In this document: positions 27,337 to 36,351 of the stretch, one piece after another
Layout of the letters: each line of letters starts with the position of its first letter
Position numbering within the stretch: the first letter of the stretch is position 1
NCBI RefSeq assembly: GCF_031461075.1
Contig: NZ_JAVKPK010000001.1
Location: 62,001-126,000 of the forward strand
DNA from: Methanosarcina baikalica
Lineage (GTDB): Archaea; Halobacteriota; Methanosarcinia; Methanosarcinales; Methanosarcinaceae
Length of the DNA: 64,000 nucleotides
Reading direction: 5' to 3'
The notes under the pieces: model-generated
What the model was told of the DNA's origin: nothing
What the model saw: the letters and a program-made list of their open reading frames with translations, nothing else
Databases searched by the model: none
Made by a program: the position numbers and the translations under genes

Positions 27337-28710
27337 ATGCGTATACTGGATACGAAGGCATTAAAAGGAATCATATGCGGAATACTTGCCATATCAATTA
27401 TTTCGATTGCCTGTGCAGGAGCAGGGAATGGAGATACAGCCGTGTCTGCAAGCGAAGATGCAGTACAGGCAAAAGTCGGGGCAGGTGTTGGATCATCTTC
27501 GGCTTATGCCGGAGATTATTTCCCCGAGTTTGAGAAAATCAGGGTTGATCCGACTTATAAGTACCTGCAACTGGAACCCGGAAACAGTGAAAACTTTACT
27601 GTAACCGTTGAGAACAAAGACAACAAAACAATTGAGTTGAAGCCAAAACCTTTAATCACTCCCTACACGGAAAATTTCATAAATGAGAGCTGGATCAGCA
27701 TAAGTCCCTCCGAAAAGGCTCTGAAGCCCGGAGAAAAAGAAGAGTTTGAGGTAAAGGTGAGCATACCAGAAGACGCGGACCTTGGGAACTATGCCGTACT
27801 CATTGCTTTCACGGAAAAAGTGCCTGAAGGAGATGTAGCAGGTTCTTATCCTAACTTCCCAGGCACAATGCAGTTGAACGTGCAGGTATGGACCCCACCT
27901 GTAGTCCAGGTCCTTACGCCTTATGTCAATGACCTTGTGGAAGCCGGGAAAAACTATACTTATGAAATAAAGCTCAAGAATACAGGCAGTAAAGATATCT
28001 CAATCTCCCCTGAACTTACTGAGGGAGGGGGCATCATTTACGCTGAAAGCGCGTCTTCCTCTGCAGGAATGCCGCAGCAGGCTTTCGGAAACAGGGCTAT
28101 AAGCGTGGAAGCCCCTGATAAAATAAAAGCCGGGCAGACAGCTATCGTAAAACTGACACTTGCAGTTCCGGCTGATGCAAAGGGCAGCTACGGCGGCAGC
28201 CTTGATCTGAATATTGATGACCCGGGAATCCGCGAATACGAAGGAATAGTTTCCCTGAGCTTCCGCATCCTCCCAGTTCTCAAAGAGCCTTACGAAAATA
28301 TCTTTGAAGCCGGGACAGACGGCCCCATCACCGTAGAGGTTAAAGCCTACCAGAACGGATACGGCCTATATACCTCCGGAGGAAACCGGGATCTTACGCC
28401 TTCCTTCAATGTCAGCCTGAAAGATCCATCCGGAAATGAGGTAACGCCTACTCTTGTGAACACGAAATACAGCGACTCGATAAACATAATAGATGATACG
28501 TCCACGCAGCCGTATCCTGTTCCGTACATATCCTCGAAAATTGCGGGCGGTATGGAGACTTATGACCAGGGAAATTACCAGGGAGGAACTACAACCGTTG
28601 TTAAGACCTATACCGCACCAGGAGCTGTGGGGAAATGGAAGCTTTCGATCCTTCCCAAAAATGCAGAAAATTTTGAGTACTCAATCACAATCGAAGCTGC
28701 TGAAGAATAA
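27337..28710 (+). CDS. secreted protein with NEW3/Ig-like repeat domains
   Basis: 457 residues from the ATG at 27337. A GTG at 27328 is in frame but forms part of the GAGGTG ribosome-binding site. Signal peptide: KALKGIICGILAISIISIACA. The mature part has beta-sandwich modules with the phrases LEPGNSENFTVTVENKDNKT, LKPGEKEEFEVKVSIPEDAD, and KNTGSKDISISPEL with KAGQTAIVKLTLAVPADAKG, typical of NEW3/COG1470-like surface proteins. No C-terminal anchor is visible, so it is either released or held by other surface proteins. A strong palindrome sits at the promoter, suggesting tight regulation. Confidence 0.78.
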   Translation: MRILDTKALKGIICGILAISIISIACAGAGNGDTAVSASEDAVQAKVGAGVGSSSAYAGDYFPEFEKIRVDPTYKYLQLEPGNSENFTVTVENKDNKTIELKPKPLITPYTENFINESWISISPSEKALKPGEKEEFEVKVSIPEDADLGNYAVLIAFTEKVPEGDVAGSYPNFPGTMQLNVQVWTPPVVQVLTPYVNDLVEAGKNYTYEIKLKNTGSKDISISPELTEGGGIIYAESASSSAGMPQQAFGNRAISVEAPDKIKAGQTAIVKLTLAVPADAKGSYGGSLDLNIDDPGIREYEGIVSLSFRILPVLKEPYENIFEAGTDGPITVEVKAYQNGYGLYTSGGNRDLTPSFNVSLKDPSGNEVTPTLVNTKYSDSINIIDDTSTQPYPVPYISSKIAGGMETYDQGNYQGGTTTVVKTYTAPGAVGKWKLSILPKNAENFEYSITIEAAEE

Positions 28711-28730
28711 ACAGCTTCTAACTTTTTTCG

Positions 28731-28863
28731 TTTGAGTCCTAAGATGACTCAAAATTCATTTTTTGGATCTTATATTTTGAGTGATCAATCGAATTTTTGA
28801 CCATGAAAATAATCTTTAAAAATCCCACTGATTAAGAATAAAATTGGTTTTGGGATGAGCTCA
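28731..28863. repeat. dispersed repeat with TGAGCTCATCCC-type inverted ends, copy 2
   Basis: Begins 20 bp after the stop codon of the secreted-protein gene (TTTGAGTCCTAAGATGACTC) and ends TTTTGGGATGAGCTCA. The minus-strand reading aligns with copies 1 and 4 through CATGGTCAAAAATTCGATTG and ATTTTGAGT. Confidence 0.6.
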
Positions 28864-29230
28864 TAGTTAAATGTTTGATACTATCGATTCCTTATTTCAA
28901 CCGTGTAATTGCTAAAAGTAATAATTCTCAATATTTAGTAATAAGGTTTTTCAGGAGCTGGATAAGTTTAAATCTTGCTTTTTAAGGCTTATCCTAAATA
29001 TAAGTATTCAATAAAGCTTCTTTTTGAAATTAATTCTCTTTATCCTCTATATTCTGAAAAGTAAGCTTATATTTAAGCCAGTTAATTTTGGGGCTGTCAG
29101 CAGGCTGATAGCCTACAAAAAAATTGGAGCTATGAATAGCATACAAAGGTATATATATTATAAAGAGGAAATAGGATTCCGTGGTCATTTAAACAACGAA
29201 AATAAAACTTAGGATAAAGGAGACCAGTTG

Positions 29231-29567
29231 ATGAATAAAATAACAGAGAAGAAGCTTTCAAAACGAATTTCACAAGGATCTTTGTTTGATAATGGCATGC
29301 TTTTAACTTCTGACGAAATTTATGGGAAATTTCAGGGATATTCATGCAACACAAACCTAAACTTAAAAACAAACTGGTAAAGGGCCCATATTAAAAAAGT
29401 TTGTTAATAAACAACCTTTAGACAACTTCCAAAAAGTCATCCACATATTAATAGAAACCCAACTTGAAGGTAACGAAACCACAAAAATGAGGTATAATAT
29501 GGAATACGAGCTCGAAGAAGTCGAGAGAGATTACATCGGGTTTAGAAAAGAAATGGGAGAGGAATAA
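29231..29567 (+). pseudogene. frameshifted small coding region
   Basis: A good ribosome-binding site (AAAGGAG, about 29216-29222) precedes the ATG at 29231, which opens a 49-codon frame ending TNLNLKTNW. The +1 frame then continues as coding-like sequence (GKGPILKKFVNKQPLDNF through MEYELEEVERDYIGFRKEMG) to a TAA at 29567. A single frameshift near 29360 would join the two into a protein of about 112 residues. I recognise no family. It could instead be one small gene plus a fragment. Confidence 0.4.
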
Positions 29568-29650
29568 ACATACAAAGAGTAAATTGACCTCTCAGTAGTC
29601 CATAAACATATCAGCCAACCTTCAAAGATCTCCAAAAAGTTAAACAAATA

Positions 29651-29732
29651 TTTGAGCTCATCCCAAAACTTGATTAATCGTGCAAAATTCAAGACTCAGC
29701 GAACCAATTTTGAGTTTTGGAATGAGCTCAAA
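29651..29732. repeat. dispersed repeat with TGAGCTCATCCC-type inverted ends, copy 3 (short form)
   Basis: The left end TTTGAGCTCATCCCAAAACT and the right end (inverted) TTTGAGCTCATTCCAAAACT match at 19 of 20 positions. The inside keeps only the right half of the longer copies (AACTTGATTAATCGTGCAAA, CAATTTTGAG), so this is an internally deleted 82-bp form. Confidence 0.65.
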
Positions 29733-29762
29733 ATTAAAATCGAAATTCAAGGAGTTTTATTC

Positions 29763-29903
29763 ATGAAACATCTAAAAATATGTCCAGAATGCCACGCTAA
29801 TCTGAAATTGTGCTCAGATGGCGAGACTCAGTATTGTAGTATTTGCAAGTACTGGACAAAGGTAGGTACTGCAAGACTCGATTCAATAATGATTTACGGA
29901 TGA
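29763..29903 (+). CDS. small zinc-ribbon protein
   Basis: 46 residues from an ATG preceded by GGAG at 29751-29754. It has two Cys pairs, CPEC and CSIC (plus one more Cys between them), the pattern of a single zinc ribbon, with short ends. The open frame reaches back through the adjacent repeat, but the ribosome-binding site fixes the start here. A nucleic-acid or protein-binding adaptor is likely; no specific family is recognised. The repeat copy just upstream could influence its expression. Confidence 0.6.
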   Translation: MKHLKICPECHANLKLCSDGETQYCSICKYWTKVGTARLDSIMIYG

Positions 29904-29994
29904 GGAGTCTGCATAAAGAATACTGAGATTTTTAATATCTGGGACTATAAAATTTTGTATTTTATAAGAACCCAGTGACTGAAAATTTTGTGTA

Positions 29995-30126
29995 TGAGCT
30001 CATCCAAACCCAAGTTTCTTCTTAGATCAATAAAAGTTTCAGAATCATGTTCTATTACAAGAAACTCGATTGATCATTCAAAATTCGAGATTTAGGGAAC
30101 TAATTTTGAATTTTTAGGTGAGTTCA
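29995..30126. repeat. dispersed repeat with TGAGCTCATCCC-type inverted ends, copy 4
   Basis: TGAGCTCATCC at the left end and TGAGTTCA at the right. The inside shares GATCAATAAAAGTTTCAGA, AAACTCGATTGATCATTCAA and CTAATTTTGA with the other copies. Confidence 0.6.
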
Positions 30127-30530
30127 ATTTTTGAAAATACGAAAATTTCAGACCGCTCCAGGGCTTTGGAACTTCTGAAACCCATTTTTTCTTAGTAGTT
30201 TTTTAATTATCCTTATTTTTCTTTTTTACCTGCATTGCCGCAATATGAAAAATAGAAGTTAAAGATCCAGTGTATCTGACAGTAGAGGAAATCGCAATTT
30301 TTATACTGGTTAATATATATTTAGATGGAGTACAATTTTCGGGGATACCGGAAAAAGTATAGGGCAACATGTCAGTGCCAGAGACTTCTGTGTACAGAAA
30401 GGTGAGCGTAAACCCGAAGGAATAAAATAGTCTAAGGATAAGATGGAGCTTTCACAGGATAAAGAGAACGTCTATAAAGTCTATAATATCATAGTTTTAA
30501 TTTCATCTTTTTGCTGGAGGTAAGAAATAT
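30127..30530 (+). promoter_or_regulatory. promoter and possible long leader of the aconitase gene
   Basis: A TATA-like AATATATATTTA lies at about 30314-30325 and a second, TCTATAATATC, at about 30480-30490. If the first is used the 5' leader is roughly 190 nt and holds a small TTCTG-TGTA-CAGAA hairpin near 30389-30402. GGAGGT at 30517-30522 is the ribosome-binding site. Confidence 0.4.
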
Positions 30531-33365
30531 ATGAGAGAAGGTCCGGACCCGTTTGGAGTAAGAGACATTATAGAAACAGCTGCAGGAAAAGCTACGATTT
30601 ACAGATTGGGTAAACTGAAAGAAAAGGGCTTTGAAGGAATTTCCCTGCTTCCTTACTCCATAAGGATCCTGCTGGAATCCCTGCTCAGGCACGCGGATAC
30701 TGAAAAGCATATAATAACTGCCGAAGATGTGGAGGCTCTTGCACGCTGGAATCCTGAAAATATAAGTGAGAAAGATATTCCGTTTATTCCGTCGAGGGTA
30801 ATTATGCAGGACTTTACAGGTGTTCCAGCTGTAGTAGACCTGGCAGCCCTCCGCTCGGCAATGCAGCGTCTGGGAGGCAATCCCGCGAAAATCAACCCTG
30901 TCATCCCTGCAGATCTCGTAATCGATCATTCGGTCCAGGTAGATTCCTACGGCACCTCATATGCTCTTGAGGAAAATGAGAAAAAAGAGTTTGAGCGCAA
31001 CAAAGAACGCTATTCCGTTCTGCGCTGGGCCCAGAAGTCCTTTGACAATTTCAGAGTCGTGCCCCCCGGAAGAGGGATAATCCATCAGGTAAACCTTGAA
31101 TACCTGACTCCGCTTGTGCATCTCAAGGAGAAAGATGGAGAGCTGTATGCATTCCCTGATACCCTTGTAGGGACAGACTCCCATACTACAATGATCAACG
31201 GGATCGGAGTACTCGGCTGGGGGGTCGGAGGCATAGAAGCCGAAGCCGTAATGCTAGGGCAGCCTTACTATATGCCTGTGCCTGAGGTTGTGGGTTTCAA
31301 GCTCTACGGGAAACTGGAACCGGGAGTTACTGCCACAGACCTTGTCCTGACAATTACAAAAATACTGAGAAAACAGGGAGTCGTCGGCAAGTTCGTGGAA
31401 TTTTACGGGCCCGGGTTAAGCTCTCTGAGTCTTCCGGATAGGGCAACAATCTCCAATATGGCTCCTGAGTATGGGGCGACCCTTGGAATTTTCCCACCTG
31501 ATGCCGAGACCCTGAACTACCTGCGAAGAACTGGTAGGAGCGAAGAGCAGGTTGACTTTGTGAAAAAATATCTGGAAGCTCAGGACCTTCTCTATTCGAT
31601 CCACAAACCCGAAACTGTGTTCAGCAGCACCCTGGAACTTGATATGAGAACGGTAAAACCCTGCATGGCAGGCCCAAAACGCCCTCAGGATCAGCTCTTT
31701 TTAAGTGAAGTGCCTGAAAATTACCGTGAAACAATGCAGCAGACCTTTATCCGGAAAAAAGAAGCTGGAATTGAGCTTTCCAGAGACCCTGCTTACCAGC
31801 GCTGGATAGGAGAAGGAGGAACTCCTATTGAGGATCCTGAATTCCCGAGTGCGGTAGAGGCAAATGAAGCGGGATCTGCAGAAAAGGCCTTCAGGGTCAC
31901 ACATGGTTCTGTAGTGATTGCAGCTATCACTTCCTGCACCAACACCTCAAATCCTTCAGTCCTTATAGGAGCCGGACTGCTTGCGAAAAAGGCTGTAGAA
32001 AAGGGCCTGCACGTCAGACCTTTTGTAAAAACAAGCCTCTCCGCGGGTTCAAGAGTAGCTACGGAATATCTGGGAGCTGCAGGCCTTTTGCCCTATCTCG
32101 AAGCCCTGGGTTTCTATCAGGTTGGCTATGGCTGTACGACCTGTATAGGGAATAGCGGGCCTCTACCTGAATATGTTGCAAAGGAAATTAAAGAAAAAGA
32201 CCTTACTGTTGCAGCCGTACTAAGCGGAAATCGAAATTTCGAAGGAAGGATCAATCCGCTTGTCAGGGCAAACTATCTCGCTTCTCCCCCCCTTGTTGTC
32301 GCCTATGCGATCGCAGGTACTGTGAATATAAATTTTGAAACTGATCCCCTTGCTTATGACCCCAACGGGCGCCCTGTTTACCTTAAGGATATCTGGCCTG
32401 CGGAAGAGGAGATAAAGGAAGCTGAAAAGAGCAGTATTAGGCCCTCAATGTTCGAAAAAGAGTATTCCGGTGCTCTGGAGGGCCCCAAACTCTGGAAAGA
32501 ACTGGAAGTCCCAGCAGGTACCCTTTATGATTGGAATCCGATGTCCACCTACATTCAGGAACCCCCTTATTTCGTGGATTTTCCGCTTTTTCCACCTTCA
32601 CCGGAGAGCGTAAGGGATGCAAGAGTCCTGGCCCTTTTCGGAGACAGCATTACCACGGATCATATATCTCCTGCAGGTGATATCCCATCAGATAGTCCTG
32701 CAGGCAGATACCTGATATCCTGGGGTGTGGATTCTGAAGATTTCAATTCCTATGGTTCCCGCAGAGGTAACCACGAGGTAATGATGCGTGGAACTTTTGG
32801 AAATATCCGGCTCAGGAACAGGCTTGTAGCCAGAGAAGGGGGCTGGACCGTATACCATCTCAAGAAAGAAGACTTTCCAGCGGAAGAATCCTGTGGAGGA
32901 ATTTCGATCTATGATGCAGCTATGCTTTATGCCGAAAATAATATCCCGCTGATAGTTATCGCTGGAAAGGAATACGGGACAGGCAGTTCGAGGGACTGGG
33001 CAGCTAAAGGTACATTCCTTCTAGGAGTAAAGGCAGTCATTGCCGAGTCTTTCGAACGTATCCACAGAAGCAACCTCGTTGGCATGGGAGTTCTTCCACT
33101 GCAGTTTAAGGAAGGAGATAATGCGGATACTCTCGGTCTTTCAGGAAAGGAAAGCTATGATATTCTGGGCATTGAACACATGGAACCCCACGAAGAGCTT
33201 ATAGTAAGGACAAAGGACGAAAATGGGGAAAAAATGCAATTCCAGGTAATATTGAGACTTGATTCGGCTGTGGAAATAGAGTATTACTTGAATGGTGGAA
33301 TTCTGCATAAGTTCCTGCGGGATTCGGTGAAGAAAAAAGAACAGGTTATCAATACAAGAATGTAA
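30531..33365 (+). CDS. acnA: aconitate hydratase (AcnA/IRP1 type)
   Basis: 944 residues, slightly longer than bacterial AcnA. The [4Fe-4S] ligands are visible in ITSCTNTSNPSVLIGAG (first Cys) and GYGCTTCIGNSGPLP (second and third). Substrate loops include LVGTDSHTTMINGIGVLGWG and, in the swivel domain, GKEYGTGSSRDWAAKG. It converts citrate to isocitrate. Methanosarcina runs the oxidative partial cycle (citrate synthase, aconitase, isocitrate dehydrogenase) to make 2-oxoglutarate, and the citrate synthase gene follows 392 bp downstream. Confidence 0.95.
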   Translation: MREGPDPFGVRDIIETAAGKATIYRLGKLKEKGFEGISLLPYSIRILLESLLRHADTEKHIITAEDVEALARWNPENISEKDIPFIPSRVIMQDFTGVPAVVDLAALRSAMQRLGGNPAKINPVIPADLVIDHSVQVDSYGTSYALEENEKKEFERNKERYSVLRWAQKSFDNFRVVPPGRGIIHQVNLEYLTPLVHLKEKDGELYAFPDTLVGTDSHTTMINGIGVLGWGVGGIEAEAVMLGQPYYMPVPEVVGFKLYGKLEPGVTATDLVLTITKILRKQGVVGKFVEFYGPGLSSLSLPDRATISNMAPEYGATLGIFPPDAETLNYLRRTGRSEEQVDFVKKYLEAQDLLYSIHKPETVFSSTLELDMRTVKPCMAGPKRPQDQLFLSEVPENYRETMQQTFIRKKEAGIELSRDPAYQRWIGEGGTPIEDPEFPSAVEANEAGSAEKAFRVTHGSVVIAAITSCTNTSNPSVLIGAGLLAKKAVEKGLHVRPFVKTSLSAGSRVATEYLGAAGLLPYLEALGFYQVGYGCTTCIGNSGPLPEYVAKEIKEKDLTVAAVLSGNRNFEGRINPLVRANYLASPPLVVAYAIAGTVNINFETDPLAYDPNGRPVYLKDIWPAEEEIKEAEKSSIRPSMFEKEYSGALEGPKLWKELEVPAGTLYDWNPMSTYIQEPPYFVDFPLFPPSPESVRDARVLALFGDSITTDHISPAGDIPSDSPAGRYLISWGVDSEDFNSYGSRRGNHEVMMRGTFGNIRLRNRLVAREGGWTVYHLKKEDFPAEESCGGISIYDAAMLYAENNIPLIVIAGKEYGTGSSRDWAAKGTFLLGVKAVIAESFERIHRSNLVGMGVLPLQFKEGDNADTLGLSGKESYDILGIEHMEPHEELIVRTKDENGEKMQFQVILRLDSAVEIEYYLNGGILHKFLRDSVKKKEQVINTRM

Positions 33366-33757
33366 TAAAAAAGCCTTTTTGAAAAGGTTCCGCAAGCTTT
33401 ACATAAAGTTTCCTATTTTTGGAACCTTTCCTTTTACCCTATGCGGAAAAAGGGTTACTTTAATTACTTCAGGTATTTCGAGAAACACTAAATTCTGAAA
33501 ATAGTATAGATTATATATAATATAACTAAAAGTTTTAAAGCCGTGGCATCCCTTAATTTGAAAAATAATTATAGAGATCTTGCGATACAATTTCAACAAA
33601 TTTAATATACTTATTCAACGATAATAGGAATGAATTGTCACCCTATTTTTGGGTCTAATAAGACCCTTCGTGTTAAATCTTTCACGTATAATCAGAGGAT
33701 CCCCCAAATTTCAAAGTTTTTTGAAAGTCCTCTAGGCATAACTCTGTGAGGTAGAAA
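33366..33757 (+). promoter_or_regulatory. intergenic region with a hairpin in the presumed citrate synthase leader
   Basis: A TATA-like AATTTAATATAC lies at about 33598-33609. Downstream of the presumed transcript start, GGGTCT (33651-33656) and AGACCC (33661-33666) form a tight 6-bp hairpin with an AATA loop. Nearer acnA, CCTTTTTGAAAAGG (about 33373-33386) may end that transcript. Confidence 0.45.
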
Positions 33758-34825
33758 ATGAGTAAAAATATATGTTTCATAGACGGGTTGGAGGGCATTC
33801 TAAAGTACAGGGAAATAGATATCAACCAGCTGGTTGAGCTTCCCTATGATGCAGTTTCCTATCTGCTGATCCTGGGAGAACTCCCTGTAGACCAGGAGCT
33901 TGCCGAATATTCATCCCGCCTGCATGGGGAGCGTGAAATCAACAGGGAGGTAATGGACATTATCCGCATGTGCAAATTAAATATTGATTCTATGGAAGCG
34001 CTGCGTACAATTGTTTCTTTCATATCACAATTCGACCCGGACATTAACGACAGCTCTCCAGAAGGAAATCTTAGAAAAGCCATACGGTTAATTGCCAAGA
34101 TCCCAACCATCGTTGCTGTGTATTACAGAATGGCAAATGGAAAAGAACCTTTACCCCCTGATAGATCCCTCTCCCACGGAGCTAACTTCCTGTACATGAT
34201 AAGAGGAAGCAAACCAAGTCAACTGGAGGCTGAAGTCATGGAAAAAGACTTTATCCTCAGTGCCGAACATGAGCTAAACGCTTCCACTTTTTCTTCAAGA
34301 GTTACCGCTTCCACCCTTTCAGACCTGTACTCAGCTGTTGTATCCGGGCTCTGCACCCTTAAAGGCCCCCTGCATGGAGGAGCAAGATCAGAAGTCATGA
34401 ACATGATCGAAGAAATTGCCTGTCCGGAAAATGCAGAGGAATTTATCCTTGAAAAGATCGCAAAGAAAGAAAAGATCATGGGCTTCGGGCACCGAGTATA
34501 CAAGACTTATGACCCAAGGGGCATGATATTCAAGCAGCTTTCCAGGCAACTCGCAGAAGCAAAAGGGGACATGCACTGGTACGAAATAGCCGAAGCAATC
34601 GAAAACACTGTTATCCGTGAACTTGTAGAGAAAAAAGGAAAACCAATTTATCCGAACGTAGATTTCTATTCGGGAGTTATTTACAAGTATATGGATATCC
34701 CTCCCCAACTTGCAACATCCATCTTTGCAATCGGCAGGGTCTCAGGCTGGATAGCTCACTGCTTTGACCAGTATGAGAAGAAAAAGATCATAAGGCCCCG
34801 GGCTTTCATGCTTGATGAATGTTAA
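33758..34825 (+). CDS. citrate synthase
   Basis: 355 residues, the short archaeal type. Catalytic motifs: LSAEHELNASTFSSR (His), GPLHGGA (His) and MGFGHRVYKTYDPR, plus YPNVDFYSGVIY with the catalytic Asp. It condenses acetyl-CoA and oxaloacetate. Together with aconitase upstream it feeds 2-oxoglutarate and glutamate synthesis; 2-oxoglutarate is also the signal for NrpR, whose gene is elsewhere in this window. The ATG follows GAGGTAG. Confidence 0.95.
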   Translation: MSKNICFIDGLEGILKYREIDINQLVELPYDAVSYLLILGELPVDQELAEYSSRLHGEREINREVMDIIRMCKLNIDSMEALRTIVSFISQFDPDINDSSPEGNLRKAIRLIAKIPTIVAVYYRMANGKEPLPPDRSLSHGANFLYMIRGSKPSQLEAEVMEKDFILSAEHELNASTFSSRVTASTLSDLYSAVVSGLCTLKGPLHGGARSEVMNMIEEIACPENAEEFILEKIAKKEKIMGFGHRVYKTYDPRGMIFKQLSRQLAEAKGDMHWYEIAEAIENTVIRELVEKKGKPIYPNVDFYSGVIYKYMDIPPQLATSIFAIGRVSGWIAHCFDQYEKKKIIRPRAFMLDEC

Positions 34826-34988
34826 GATGACAGGGGTTGTAGGCGTAACAGCCCTGTTTCGTCCTATTTTGTTTGCTCGGTCCTGTTTTGTTTGCTCGCG
34901 GATAAAATTAGTGAGTCCGGTAGTTATTAACGTTCGGCAATCGGATAATCTTTTTATCATCTGACAGCTTTTTGATACTCAGATACCC

Positions 34989-36257
34989 ATGAGTTTCAGA
35001 GATTTTATCGACCAGTTGAAAGAAAACGGAAAACTGGTAGAAATTCCACAACCCGTTTCTCCAATATTCGAAGCTTCAAGAATTGCGAAAACCACAAAAA
35101 CTCCGGTTCTCTTCCATGATATATCAGGTTCAAAGGTTATTATGAACCTTCTTGGGTCAAGGGAGGAACTGGCTTCCATGCTCGGAGTTCCTAAAGAAGA
35201 AATTATAAAGAAGCTTTCGGAGGTTTCTCCTGAAGGTGAAGTGAGACTCGTGACAGAGTCTCCAACTCTGGAAGTCGTGGAAGACCAGGTTGACCTGACA
35301 AAACTTCCTATTCTTACCCATTTTGAAAAAGACGGAGCACCTTATATAACTGCAGGGATTGTGGTTTCCGAATATGGGGGAATAATTAACGCTTCTATTC
35401 ACCGCCTTATGCTTGCAGGAAAAGATAAACTCGCAGCTCGACTGGTTCCTCCAAGGCATACCTATCTCCTGCACAAAAAAGCCGCCGAAAAAGGCGAATC
35501 TCTACCTGTTGCAATTGTGCTTGGCTGCGATCCGACAATTATTTACGCGACTTCGACAAGGGTGCCTGCAGGAAAAGAATTCGAATATGCAGCTGCCCTG
35601 CGAGGAGCCCCTGTGGAGCTTTTTGAATGTGCAAATGGAGTGAAGGTTCCTCATGCCGAGATTGTGCTTGAAGGTTATGTCGATCCAGTGGAAAAGATTG
35701 ATGAAGGGCCTTTTGTGGACATTACCGGAACTTACGATGTGGTAAGAAAAGAACCTGTTATCCATATCACTCGAATTATCCACAGAAAAGACCCGATCTA
35801 TCACGGGATCCTGCCGGCTGGCCCAGAGCATCTTCTGATGATGGGTGTACCTTATGAGCCCAGGATTTACAGGGCTGTCGGGGAAGTTACTACTGTCAAA
35901 AATGTGGTATTGACAGAAGGGGGATGCTGTTATCTTCATGCAGTTGTTCAGATCGAGAAACAGACCGAAGGAGACGGGAAAAACGCTATTATGGCAGCCT
36001 TTGCAGCTCACACAAGCCTCAAGCATGTGGTTGTTGTGGACGAAGATATAAATATTTTTGACCCTAATGATGTTGAGTTTGCAATTGCCACCAGGGTAAA
36101 AGGGGATATGGATATTCTTGTTATCTCTAATGTTCGCGGCAGTTCCTTAGACCCAAGAGGGGCTCCTGACGGAACTACCACAAAAGTGGGGATTGATGCT
36201 ACAAAAATTCTTGTAGAGAAAGAAAACTTCGAAAGGGCAGTGATCCCGGAAGAATAA
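34989..36257 (+). CDS. UbiD-family decarboxylase, probably anhydromevalonate phosphate decarboxylase
   Basis: 422 residues, UbiD fold (prenylated-FMN dependent). Typical segments: PVLFHDISGSKVIMNLLGSR at the start, GGIINASIHRLMLAGKDKLA, HYLL-like HTYLLHKKAAEKGE and, in the C-terminal half, HILPAGPEHLLMMGVPYEP-like sequence and DEDINIFDPNDVEFAIATRV. Taken alone the substrate is open. The next two genes encode an AcnX-type dehydratase, and this trio is the modified mevalonate pathway of archaea: phosphomevalonate is dehydrated to trans-anhydromevalonate 5-phosphate, which this enzyme decarboxylates to isopentenyl phosphate. No UbiX gene (prenyl-FMN maker) is in the window. Confidence 0.85.
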   Translation: MSFRDFIDQLKENGKLVEIPQPVSPIFEASRIAKTTKTPVLFHDISGSKVIMNLLGSREELASMLGVPKEEIIKKLSEVSPEGEVRLVTESPTLEVVEDQVDLTKLPILTHFEKDGAPYITAGIVVSEYGGIINASIHRLMLAGKDKLAARLVPPRHTYLLHKKAAEKGESLPVAIVLGCDPTIIYATSTRVPAGKEFEYAAALRGAPVELFECANGVKVPHAEIVLEGYVDPVEKIDEGPFVDITGTYDVVRKEPVIHITRIIHRKDPIYHGILPAGPEHLLMMGVPYEPRIYRAVGEVTTVKNVVLTEGGCCYLHAVVQIEKQTEGDGKNAIMAAFAAHTSLKHVVVVDEDINIFDPNDVEFAIATRVKGDMDILVISNVRGSSLDPRGAPDGTTTKVGIDATKILVEKENFERAVIPEE

Positions 36258-36351
36258 ATAAAGGCAGCTTGTCTGAACCCCTTTAATAGAAGGCATGCAG
36301 GCGCGACATAATAATTTTTTCAAGCATCTGGCAATCACAGAGTGAATTTCC

